Origin: Phycisphaerales bacterium | GTDB lineage: Bacteria > Planctomycetota > Phycisphaerae > UBA1845 | NCBI GenBank assembly: GCA_020639115.1 | Contig: JACKHG010000003.1 | Span: 124,001 to 188,000 of the forward strand | DNA: 64,000 nt | Direction: 5' to 3' | In this document: positions 17,726 to 25,282 of the stretch, piece after piece | Layout of the letters: every line of letters begins with the position of its first letter | Position numbering within the stretch: position 1 is the stretch's first letter | Notes under the pieces: generated by a model | The model's input: the letters and a program-made list of their open reading frames with translations, nothing else | What the model was told of the DNA's origin: nothing | Database searches by the model: none | Position numbers and translations under genes: made by a program

Positions 17726-20700
17726 GGGGTCTCCTCGGGGTGGCGCGTGAGCGCCGGCGGGCCGACGAGCGGGCGCTGCGGCGGCAGGTCGGGCCGGGGC
17801 CGGCCCGCGAAGCGGTCGCGGTTGCGGGTGTGCATGTTGCTCAGGTCGATCGGCTCGCCGCGGATGAACACGTGGGTGACGCCCGAGATCGCCTGGATGG
17901 GGATATCGCTGGTCACGATCAGGTTGGCCACCTTGCCCGGTTCGATGGAGCCGAGGTCGTCGGCGACGCCGAGGATCTCCGCGGCGCCGAGCGTGAGGGC
18001 GTACATGGCCCTGTCGGGGGAGAGGCCATAGGCGACGGCGCTGCCGGCCTCGTAGGGCAGGTCGAACGCGGTGGCGGCTGACCCGGTGCCGAAGCAGAAG
18101 CGCACCCCCGCGCGGTCGAGTTCGGCGGCGCAGGCGAAGACCGAATCAAAGGGTTCGAACTGGCCGCGGGGATAGCTCCACGGCGAGGCGAGGATGACCG
18201 GCACGTTTTTCTTCGCGAGCAGGTCGGCGCACTTCCACGCCTCGCGCCCGCCGTAGATGATCGGGGTGAGCTTGTGTTTCTCGGCGAAGTCGAGCGCGTC
18301 GAGAATTTCCTTATGGCCGTTGGCGGCCAGCAGGACCGGTTTTTCGCCGGCGAGGTAGGGCGCCATGGCCTCGAGCCGCAGGTCGCGCGGCGGCGGGGAC
18401 GCGGTGTCCGCGTTGCGCCAGTGCAGGTCGTTCTCCGCGCGGCGCATGAAATCATCGAGTTCCTTCATCTGTGCGTCGTACTGCTTGCGCCGCTCCTTGG
18501 CGCGCTTGCCGGTGAGGTGCAGCGGCAGACTGGGGATGCTCATGCGCATGGCGAAGTCGGCGCTGCGCAGCATCTGCGGCGTGGTCCACCCGGCGAGATC
18601 GAGCAGGGCGCTCGTGCCGCTGATCATCCCGCCCGTCGGTTGCGAGAGCACCGTGGTGATGCCGGCGGAGCGGGCGATGGGGATGTGGGCGCTGTCCGGG
18701 TGGATCGCGGACATCGCCCGCAGTTCGGGCTGAATGTCGGCGATTTCCGTCTCGTCCTCCGCCGCAGGGATTTCCAGGATCTCGGAAAGGCCCAGCTCGC
18801 TGCCGGCGTCGATCATGCCGGGCCAGACGTGGGCGCCGGCGAGGTCGAGCGTGGCCACTCCGGTCGTGGTGACGTCGGTGCCGACGCGGGCGATGCGGCC
18901 GTTCCTGATCAGGACAGCCGCGTGCTCGATGGGCTCTCCCGCGATGGGGTGAACCGTCGCGTTGGTGAGCAGGTAGACGCCGTTGGAGTTGGTCTCGACG
19001 GGCGGCAGGTGCTGCGGGGCGCGCTGCACCGGTGCGAGCGGCGTCGTCCGCTCGGGATCGGGCTGGGCGAAGTAGACCTCGCCGTCGATCAGCGTGTACA
19101 CGCAGCGGCTGAAGGCGTCGAGCGGGTGGCCATTGAAGATCGCGAGGTCGCCGTCCTTGCCGACGGCGAGCGTGCCGACGCGGTCGGCGATGCCGAGCTG
19201 CTCAGCCGGGTTGCGGGTGATCAGCGCCAGGGCCTCGTTGGAACCGAGCCCGCCCCAGCGGATGGCCATCGCCGCCTCCATGTTCATGTACCGGATCGTC
19301 ACCGGCGAGTCGGAGTTGACCGAGGTGCAGATGCCGTAGTCGCTGAGCATCGCCGCGTTGTAGGGAATTCCAGAATAGGCCTCCAGCTTGTAGGCCCAGT
19401 CGTTGGCGAACGTGGAGACCCCGCAGCCGTGCCGGGCGATCTCGGGCATGATGCGGTAGCCCTCGAGGCAGTGCTGCATCACGCCGATGCGGAAGCCGAA
19501 CGACTCGGCGACGTCGATCAGGCGGAGGTACTCGTCGGCGCGGTAGCCGTGGCAGTGCACCCAGACGTCGCCGGACAACACGTCGGCGAGCGTCTCGAGC
19601 CGCAGGTCGCGACGGAGCGGCGGTTCGTCCTCGGTGTGGCTGCGCTCGCGGGCGCGGTATTCCTGGGCGGCGGTGAGGGCCTGGCGCATGACGCTTTCAA
19701 CGCCCATGCGCGTGTGGGGGAAGCGGTTCCCGCGGGGCGAGTTGTTCATGTGCGTGACGTTTTCCCCCAGCGCGAACTTGAGCGACCGCGGCGCCCCCTT
19801 GAAACGCATGGCGTCGGGCGACGTGTCGAAGCGCAGCTTGAGCACGACGCACTCGCCGCCGATCGTGTTGGCCGAGCCGTGCATCGTGTGGATGGTGGTG
19901 ACGCCGCCGGCGAGGGCGCGGTAGATCTGCAACTGGCGCGGGTTGATCACGTCGCCCACGCGGACCTCGGCGCTGACGCTCAGCACGCCCTCGTTGACCG
20001 CGTCGATGGCCATGTGCGAGTGACAGTCGATGATGCCGGGCATCACGAAGAGGCCCGCACCCTCGATGATCGCGATGCCGTCGGGCGGCGTCAGGTCCGC
20101 ACCGAGCGCCTCGATGCGTCCGTTGCGTACGAGGATGGAGGCGTCCTTCAGGATCGGCCCGCTGATGGGCAGAATCGTCGCGTTGCGGATGAAGACGTTC
20201 CCGCCGGTGTGCAGGGCGGGGTGGCGATCGGCGTCGATCTCGACGCGCCAGTCGGGCTCCACCGGTTCACCTTCGGTGGCCTCGGCAGGTGCGGCTGCGC
20301 CGTTCGTGTTCGCCTCGCCGGCGGTGCCGATGTCGTCAGCCGCTACCTCCTGGGCATGGGTATGATGGGGGTCGTCCACGCCCAGGGGAAGACCGTTGCT
20401 CGTGGCGTCAGCGCTGTCCGGCTCGTCGTCATCGGCGTCGTCCGCATCCTTCTTCCGCTTGTCGTCGCGCGGCTTGTCCTCGTACGCGAAGCGGTGGCCC
20501 TCGACGAACGCGTAGCGGACCTTCGCTCTCTTCGCCTCGAACGGCTTGTCGAACAGCACGACGTTGGCCAGCGCACCGGGCGTCAGCGTGCCCAGCGCGT
20601 TGCGCATGCCCAGCAGCTTGGCCGGCGTATCGGTGAGCGCGGTCAACGCCGCGTCCACCGGCAGGCCATGCTCGATCGCGATGCGCAGCTTCTTGCGGAA

Positions 20701-21804
20701 CTCCTGGGTGTCGTCGACGCCGCGCGTCGAAAGGGCCACGTCCACGCCGGCGGCAACGAGCGTCTGCACGTTGTTGACCTGCTCGAGCCAGAGCCGCTCG
20801 CGCTCGTCGCGGAGCCGCTTGGGCTCCCAATACACGGAGCCATCAGCGGTCTTGCGAACCTCGGCCTCAGGCTCGTCCTCGAAGTCCAGCGACGCGATCA
20901 CGGGGATCGAGCGCTTCTTCAGTTCGTCGACGACGCGGAACGCCTCGCGGCCGTCGCTGATCCAGACGCGCAGGTTGAACTCGTCGGCCATGCGCAGGGC
21001 GCGGAGGATCTCCACGTCGGTCTGGGCGTCGAAGATGAGCGCCTGGGCGCCAATGGAGGCATCCACCGCAGCCTGCAGCGCGGGGTCCGCCGGAACTCGG
21101 GCGTCGGGCGCGAGATTGCGCGGACGGCGGGCCATCTCCCGGTACCACTGGACGTCGTAGAAGAACTGGCGGAGCGAGGCGATCGCTCCGAGCGGTGTAC
21201 GCGGATAGTCGCCCGGCTCGTACGGCGAGAACGAGGCGTGCTGGGCGAAGTCGGTGAGCAGCACCGCGCGGCGCCGGGGCAGGTCGGAGAGGTCGATGAC
21301 GGCGCTCGAGCCGCCGACCAGCCCGCCGCGGGGCCCGACGAGCGCCGTCGTGAACCCGGCCTGGCGGAAGGCGTCGAGGTCCTCCTCGTCGGGGGCGTAG
21401 GCCTCGTCAGCGCGCCACTGCGGCAGAATGCCCCGCCGGTTGGCGCGCCGGGTCTCCACCAGCGGTCCCTGGGACGTGTCGGGGTTGGTGTCCTCGAAGA
21501 GTTCGCGTTCGGCGGCGCTGCGTTTTTCCTGGGGAATGCCGAGGTTGGCGTAGGCGTCCACGAAGCCGGGATAGGCGTGGAGGCCCGTGGCGTCGAGCCG
21601 GGCCGCCTGTGGCGGAATGTCCACGTGGGCGCCGGCGGCTGCGATGCGCCCGTCCACGATGACAATCGTGCCGTCGGTGACGGTGGGCATGCCGGACTCG
21701 TGGATGGTGGCGCCGACGATGGCGAGGGGGGCCTCGGGGTTTTCAGCAGTCGCCGGGGCGGCGACGAAGAGGATCAGGAGGACCGCGCTGAGCATGCGCT
21801 GCAT
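17722..21804 (-). CDS. Exported triple amidohydrolase-domain protein
   Basis: 1360 residues from ATG 21804, with CAGGAG 8 nt upstream and a signal peptide (SAVLLILFVAAPATA). Three amidohydrolase-like units are joined in tandem, each starting with an IVxGRIxAxG-type strand. Unit 1 (about 25-455) has FVDAYANLG at 82 where HxH should be. A long acidic and charged linker spans about 465-540. Unit 2 (about 550-970) has the metal pair His595-x-His597 in IIDCHSHM, then VHCHGYRADE, MQHCLEGYR and SVNSDSP. Unit 3 (about 970-1320) has MIDAGSELG at 998 and lacks HxH. Only the middle unit therefore looks catalytic, probably on a cyclic amide or peptide-like substrate outside the cytoplasm. The substrate is unknown. 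Confidence 0.88.
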   Translation of the reverse strand: MQRMLSAVLLILFVAAPATAENPEAPLAIVGATIHESGMPTVTDGTIVIVDGRIAAAGAHVDIPPQAARLDATGLHAYPGFVDAYANLGIPQEKRSAAERELFEDTNPDTSQGPLVETRRANRRGILPQWRADEAYAPDEEDLDAFRQAGFTTALVGPRGGLVGGSSAVIDLSDLPRRRAVLLTDFAQHASFSPYEPGDYPRTPLGAIASLRQFFYDVQWYREMARRPRNLAPDARVPADPALQAAVDASIGAQALIFDAQTDVEILRALRMADEFNLRVWISDGREAFRVVDELKKRSIPVIASLDFEDEPEAEVRKTADGSVYWEPKRLRDERERLWLEQVNNVQTLVAAGVDVALSTRGVDDTQEFRKKLRIAIEHGLPVDAALTALTDTPAKLLGMRNALGTLTPGALANVVLFDKPFEAKRAKVRYAFVEGHRFAYEDKPRDDKRKKDADDADDDEPDSADATSNGLPLGVDDPHHTHAQEVAADDIGTAGEANTNGAAAPAEATEGEPVEPDWRVEIDADRHPALHTGGNVFIRNATILPISGPILKDASILVRNGRIEALGADLTPPDGIAIIEGAGLFVMPGIIDCHSHMAIDAVNEGVLSVSAEVRVGDVINPRQLQIYRALAGGVTTIHTMHGSANTIGGECVVLKLRFDTSPDAMRFKGAPRSLKFALGENVTHMNNSPRGNRFPHTRMGVESVMRQALTAAQEYRARERSHTEDEPPLRRDLRLETLADVLSGDVWVHCHGYRADEYLRLIDVAESFGFRIGVMQHCLEGYRIMPEIARHGCGVSTFANDWAYKLEAYSGIPYNAAMLSDYGICTSVNSDSPVTIRYMNMEAAMAIRWGGLGSNEALALITRNPAEQLGIADRVGTLAVGKDGDLAIFNGHPLDAFSRCVYTLIDGEVYFAQPDPERTTPLAPVQRAPQHLPPVETNSNGVYLLTNATVHPIAGEPIEHAAVLIRNGRIARVGTDVTTTGVATLDLAGAHVWPGMIDAGSELGLSEILEIPAAEDETEIADIQPELRAMSAIHPDSAHIPIARSAGITTVLSQPTGGMISGTSALLDLAGWTTPQMLRSADFAMRMSIPSLPLHLTGKRAKERRKQYDAQMKELDDFMRRAENDLHWRNADTASPPPRDLRLEAMAPYLAGEKPVLLAANGHKEILDALDFAEKHKLTPIIYGGREAWKCADLLAKKNVPVILASPWSYPRGQFEPFDSVFACAAELDRAGVRFCFGTGSAATAFDLPYEAGSAVAYGLSPDRAMYALTLGAAEILGVADDLGSIEPGKVANLIVTSDIPIQAISGVTHVFIRGEPIDLSNMHTRNRDRFAGRPRPDLPPQRPLVGPPALTRHPEETP

Positions 21805-21943
21805 GTCGTTTTCTCCTGGGACTGTCAGAATATCAAGCAGACTCCAACCGTTACCGGACCGTTGCGGTTGCAACACTGTACCGGTGGCGCCGGGGGCTGT
21901 CGACCATGTTGGTAAGTGCGGCGCATTCCGGTAGATTGCTCCG

Positions 21944-23545
21944 ATGCCGCTGATTGTTCGCAATATCGTATTGGCGCTCGACGAGCCGGAAGAGGTGCTG
22001 CTGGAGCGCGTGGCGGGGCGTCTGAACGTTCCGCCCGCCGCGATCCTGCGCCATGCCATCGCGCGCCGCTCGCTCGACGCGCGCAAGGGACACGGGCCGC
22101 AGTTCGTCTACAGCGTCGAGGTCGCGCTCGACGGCGGGGGGGCGGCTGAGCTCCGCGCCATGCGCCGCGCCCGCAACGTCGAACGCATCGACAAGCCGGA
22201 TCGACGCACGTTCAAACGCGGCACCGAGCCGCTGCCGCAGCGCCCGGTGGTCGTGGGCTTCGGACCCGCCGGCATGTTCGCCGCGCTGCTGCTGGCCGAG
22301 GCCGGCTATCAGCCGATCGTGCTCGAACGCGGACGCGACGTGCGCAACCGGCACCGCGACATCATGCAGCGGTTCTATCGCGACAAGTTCTTCGACCCGG
22401 AGTCGAACCTGCTCTACGGCGAGGGCGGCGCGGGCACCTACAGCGACGGCAAGGTGTACACGCGCGTGGGCAGCCCAGCCGTGCAGAACGTGCTCGCCAT
22501 CCTCGTGCGCTTCGGCGCGGACCCCGACATCCTCATCAACGCCAAGCCGCACATCGGCAGCGACCGGCTGCCGACGATCTGCTGGCGGCTGCGCACGCAC
22601 ATCGAGCAGCTCGGCGGCGAAGTACGCTTCGAGCAGCGTGTCGATGATTTCGAGATCCGCGACGGCGTGCTCACGGCGCTGCAGGTGGGCGAACGCCGCG
22701 AACCGGTGGGGCCGGTGCTGCTGGGCATCGGGCACTCGGCGCGGGACACGTACCAGCGGCTGCGGGCCGCGGGCGTGACGCTCGCCGCCAAGCCGTTCCA
22801 GCTCGGCGTGCGCATCGAGCATCCGCAGGAACTGGTCAATCGCTGGCAGTACGGGACCGCTGCGGGACATCCCAAGGTGCCGCCCGCGGATTATTCGCTC
22901 GTGGCGAAGGGGGCGGGCAACGGCAGCGACCTCTTCAGCTTCTGCATGTGCCCGGGCGGGACGATCCTCCCGACCAACGAGGCGCCGGGCCTGATCGCGA
23001 CCAACGGGGCGAGCCGGGCGTCGCGCGGCGGACCGTTCGCCAACAGCGGACTGGTTATCACCATCGATCCTGCGACGCTCGGCGGCGATCCGTTCTCCGG
23101 CCTGGAGCTGCAGCGGCGCTGCGAGGCCACCGCATTCGCCGCGACGGGCGGGTCCTACGCCGTTCCGGCGCAGCGCTGCAACGACTTTCTCGCGGGCCGG
23201 GCGTCGGACGGCGTCCTGGCCACGAGCTATCCGCTGGGGGGCGGATGGGCCGCCATCGCGGACATCGTCCCCGAGCGCGTGACGCACGCCCTGATGCGCG
23301 GCCTGCCCATGCTCGCGGAGAAGCTGCCCGGCTTCGACGGCCCGGAGAGCATCATCACCGCGCCCGAGTCGCGGGCGAGCGCGTCGGTGCGGATCCCCCG
23401 CGACGAAAAGACGCGCCAGTCCGTGAACGTCCGTGGTCTTTTCCCAATTGGCGAGGGGGCGGGCTACGCCGGCGGCATCGTCAGCGCGGCAATCGACGGC
23501 ATGCACTCCGCCGAGGCGATCATGGCGCGCTACCGGCCGGCCTAG
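21944..23545 (+). CDS. FAD-dependent oxidoreductase (COG2509-like)
   Basis: 533 residues. After an N-terminal region of about 95 residues comes a dinucleotide-binding loop, VVVGFGPAGMFAALLLAEAG, ending in an acidic strand (VLERG). NLLYGEGGAGTYSDGKV and the C-terminal FPIGEGAGYAGGIVSAA are typical of the large uncharacterised FAD dehydrogenase family COG2509. FCMCPGG in the middle carries two Cys. The reaction and partner are unknown. ATG 21944 is 139 bp from the divergent amidohydrolase start; no strong SD. The stop lies 3 bp before a heptamer repeat bordering the next gene. Confidence 0.85.
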   Translation: MPLIVRNIVLALDEPEEVLLERVAGRLNVPPAAILRHAIARRSLDARKGHGPQFVYSVEVALDGGGAAELRAMRRARNVERIDKPDRRTFKRGTEPLPQRPVVVGFGPAGMFAALLLAEAGYQPIVLERGRDVRNRHRDIMQRFYRDKFFDPESNLLYGEGGAGTYSDGKVYTRVGSPAVQNVLAILVRFGADPDILINAKPHIGSDRLPTICWRLRTHIEQLGGEVRFEQRVDDFEIRDGVLTALQVGERREPVGPVLLGIGHSARDTYQRLRAAGVTLAAKPFQLGVRIEHPQELVNRWQYGTAAGHPKVPPADYSLVAKGAGNGSDLFSFCMCPGGTILPTNEAPGLIATNGASRASRGGPFANSGLVITIDPATLGGDPFSGLELQRRCEATAFAATGGSYAVPAQRCNDFLAGRASDGVLATSYPLGGGWAAIADIVPERVTHALMRGLPMLAEKLPGFDGPESIITAPESRASASVRIPRDEKTRQSVNVRGLFPIGEGAGYAGGIVSAAIDGMHSAEAIMARYRPA

Positions 23546-23548
23546 TGC

Positions 23549-23580
23549 AGTCCGGAGTCTGGAGTCTGGAGTCCGGAGGA
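23549..23580 (+). repeat. Left heptamer array of four-helix cassette
   Basis: Four 7-bp units of the form AGTCYGG, then AGGA. It begins 3 bp after the stop of the FAD gene. It is the inverted partner of the array at 24033-24070. Confidence 0.8.
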
Positions 23581-23604
23581 TCGCGTCGGAACGGGCCGTT
23601 GCCG

Positions 23605-23955
23605 CTAGCGACGCAGAGAACGGATCAGGCCGTTCACGACCTTGGACACCTCGATACATCCATCCACCAGTGAAGCCTGCTCGGGCCGAAGGTAATGGAG
23701 CCGCTGCGCCAGCGATGCCTGGTATTCCAGTTCGAGCGCCGAACCGTGGGCCATATCCAGATGGTACAGAAAATCGGCCTCGGTATGGCGGCCGCAGCCT
23801 TCCACGATGTTGCAGGGCACCGACAGCGCCGAGCGCCGCATCTGGGCAGCCAGGCAAAACCGCTCCTCCACCGGAAACCAGCGCGTTGTTTCGTACACGC
23901 GTAGCGTCAAAGCGTCCGCCAGTGTGAATGCCTTCAGCTTGGTGTGGTCTCTCAT
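23605..23955 (-). CDS. Four-helix-bundle protein (S23/IVP family)
   Basis: 116 residues from ATG 23955, with AGGAG 6 nt upstream. Blocks KLKAFTLADALTLRVYETT, RFCLAAQMRRSALSVPCNI, VEGCGRHTEADFLYHLDMA and a final SKVVNGLIRSLRR match the S23/TIGR02436 four-helix-bundle family. This family was first seen inside intervening sequences of 23S rRNA genes and is related to Avd, the accessory protein of diversity-generating retroelements. Here no rRNA, reverse transcriptase or variable repeat is near, so it is a free-standing copy. A basic surface would suit nucleic-acid binding. The whole gene is bracketed by inverted heptamer arrays. Confidence 0.88.
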   Translation of the reverse strand: MRDHTKLKAFTLADALTLRVYETTRWFPVEERFCLAAQMRRSALSVPCNIVEGCGRHTEADFLYHLDMAHGSALELEYQASLAQRLHYLRPEQASLVDGCIEVSKVVNGLIRSLRR

Positions 23956-24032
23956 CGAAGTTCTCCTGTTTGCGCGCAAGTTCGCTGACCGAAACGCTCA
24001 TCCGCTCTGAGATGATCGGCTCCGGCCGTCGT

Positions 24033-24070
24033 CCTCCGGGCTCCGGACTCCGGACTCCGGACTCCAGACT
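24033..24070 (-). repeat. Right heptamer array of four-helix cassette
   Basis: Read on the minus strand: AGTCTGG, three AGTCCGG units, AGCCCGG, then AGGA. Its first bases supply the TAG stop of the bisphosphate nucleotidase gene. Confidence 0.8.
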
Positions 24071-25040
24071 AAACCGCTGCGATTACGCGGTCGTGCAGCA
24101 GGCCGTTGGTGGCCACGACGCCGCGGTTGTTCCGTAGGGTTCTTCCCAATGAAAAGTCCAGCGGGGCGCCGGTGATGTCGGTCACCCGGCCGCCGGCCTC
24201 GGTGACGATGATGGCGCCGGCGGCGTGGTCCCAGATCTTCTCCTCGTAGTCCGCGCGGGTGGGCATGCGCAGGTAGATGGCGCTGTCGCCGCGGGCGATC
24301 GCGGCGTACTTGCACTGGCTGTCGATGCGGAAGGGCGGGGCGGTGACGCCGAGGCGCTGGGCGATGCGGGCGCTGTCGTCCTGTGCGGTGTGGGCGCTCT
24401 CGACCGATTCGCAGAAGGTGGCCTGGGCGGGGTCATCGACCGCGCTGACGTGAATAGGCGTACTCTCGGCGGCGTCGATGGTGCGCTGAAACGCGCCGCC
24501 GCCGCGCTGGGCGAAGAAGAGGCAGCCGCGGGGGCCTTCCGGATCAGCCGCGCGCATCGGGAGGTTGGGGCAGCCCAATACGCCCAGCACGACCTGCCCG
24601 TTCTCGACCAGGGCGAGCGCGACGGCGTACTGGTCGCCGCGGAGGAATCCCTTCGTGCCGTCGATCGGGTCGAGGGCCCAGTGGCGACCGGACGCGCCGC
24701 CGGTGTACGTGCCGTAGTCGATCGCCGCCAGGATGTGCTGCTCGCTCAGCCGCGGGTCGATGGCGCGGACCGCCGTGCAGACCTTGCCGCGCAGCGCCGC
24801 CCCGTCCGCACCGCGCAACTGGCTCGCGTCCTCCTCGCCGACCATGGGCACGTCCGGAAACGCGGCGATGAGGTCAGCCGCCACAACGGCCTGAACGCCG
24901 AAGTCGGCGACGGTGACCGGCGAGCGGTCCTTCTTCGCGACGGTGTCAGCCGTGACGAGCGTGCGCTGCACGGTCGTGCAGAGGCCGCAGGCCCGGGCGA
25001 CCGCCTTGATGGCGATGTCGAGTTCACGTTTGTAGGTCAT
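24069..25040 (-). CDS. 3'(2'),5'-bisphosphate nucleotidase
   Basis: 323 residues, inositol-monophosphatase superfamily. It probably removes the 3' phosphate from PAP (adenosine 3',5'-bisphosphate), a by-product of sulfate assimilation, or acts on an inositol phosphate. Metal ligands are in GEEDAS (about 67) and DPIDGTKGF (about 123-131), with WDHAAGAIIVTEAGG near 270. Length and HWALDPIDGTKGFLRG resemble the Hal2/plant SAL1 branch more than short CysQ or SuhB. ATG 25040 is chosen; an ATG four codons earlier (25052) is possible. The TAG stop is formed at the edge of a heptamer array, so the last codons may be altered. Confidence 0.85.
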   Translation of the reverse strand: MTYKRELDIAIKAVARACGLCTTVQRTLVTADTVAKKDRSPVTVADFGVQAVVAADLIAAFPDVPMVGEEDASQLRGADGAALRGKVCTAVRAIDPRLSEQHILAAIDYGTYTGGASGRHWALDPIDGTKGFLRGDQYAVALALVENGQVVLGVLGCPNLPMRAADPEGPRGCLFFAQRGGGAFQRTIDAAESTPIHVSAVDDPAQATFCESVESAHTAQDDSARIAQRLGVTAPPFRIDSQCKYAAIARGDSAIYLRMPTRADYEEKIWDHAAGAIIVTEAGGRVTDITGAPLDFSLGRTLRNNRGVVATNGLLHDRVIAAV

Positions 25041-25282
25041 TCTTCCGCACATACCCCCAGGAATTCCACGACGAGCGTGAGCATAGCGGAGCGCGCGATG
25101 GATCACAACCAAACGGCCGATAGCACGGCGTGCCTGACCAACGCGGCTCCCCTTCAGCAATTTCGCGGCTGAATGTGCGTCCAACTACCGGCTACAATGG
25201 GACGGGGCGCGCAGGAGGCGCGGCACACGGGGTAGTCCGCAGGACGCGATCCATCGGTTCGAACTCCAGGAGAAGGTACACC

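Larger units (their letters stand above)
23549..24070. mobile_element. Candidate cassette: four-helix gene between inverted heptamers
   Basis: About 520 bp holding one gene (23605-23955, minus) between two inverted heptamer arrays. It sits exactly between the stops of two convergent genes, one 3 bp outside the left array and the other made partly from the right array. No transposase is inside, so any movement would need a factor elsewhere. Mobility is inference from the arrangement. Confidence 0.45.

Noticed and set aside
18274..21915. A 1213-codon open frame on the plus strand
   Set aside because: It is antisense to the amidohydrolase gene and reads as Arg/Gly/Val/Asp-rich low-complexity protein with no family motif, a normal by-product of high GC.
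23549..23580. CRISPR-like repeat
   Set aside because: The units are 7 bp and directly joined, with no spacers.
21851..24001. A 716-codon minus-strand frame
   Set aside because: Antisense to the FAD gene and overlapping the four-helix-bundle gene in another frame; composition is low-complexity.
25256..25267. GGTTCGAACTCC, like a tRNA T-loop
   Set aside because: The flanks do not pair as a T-stem or acceptor stem, and the site is in the leader of the M14 gene.
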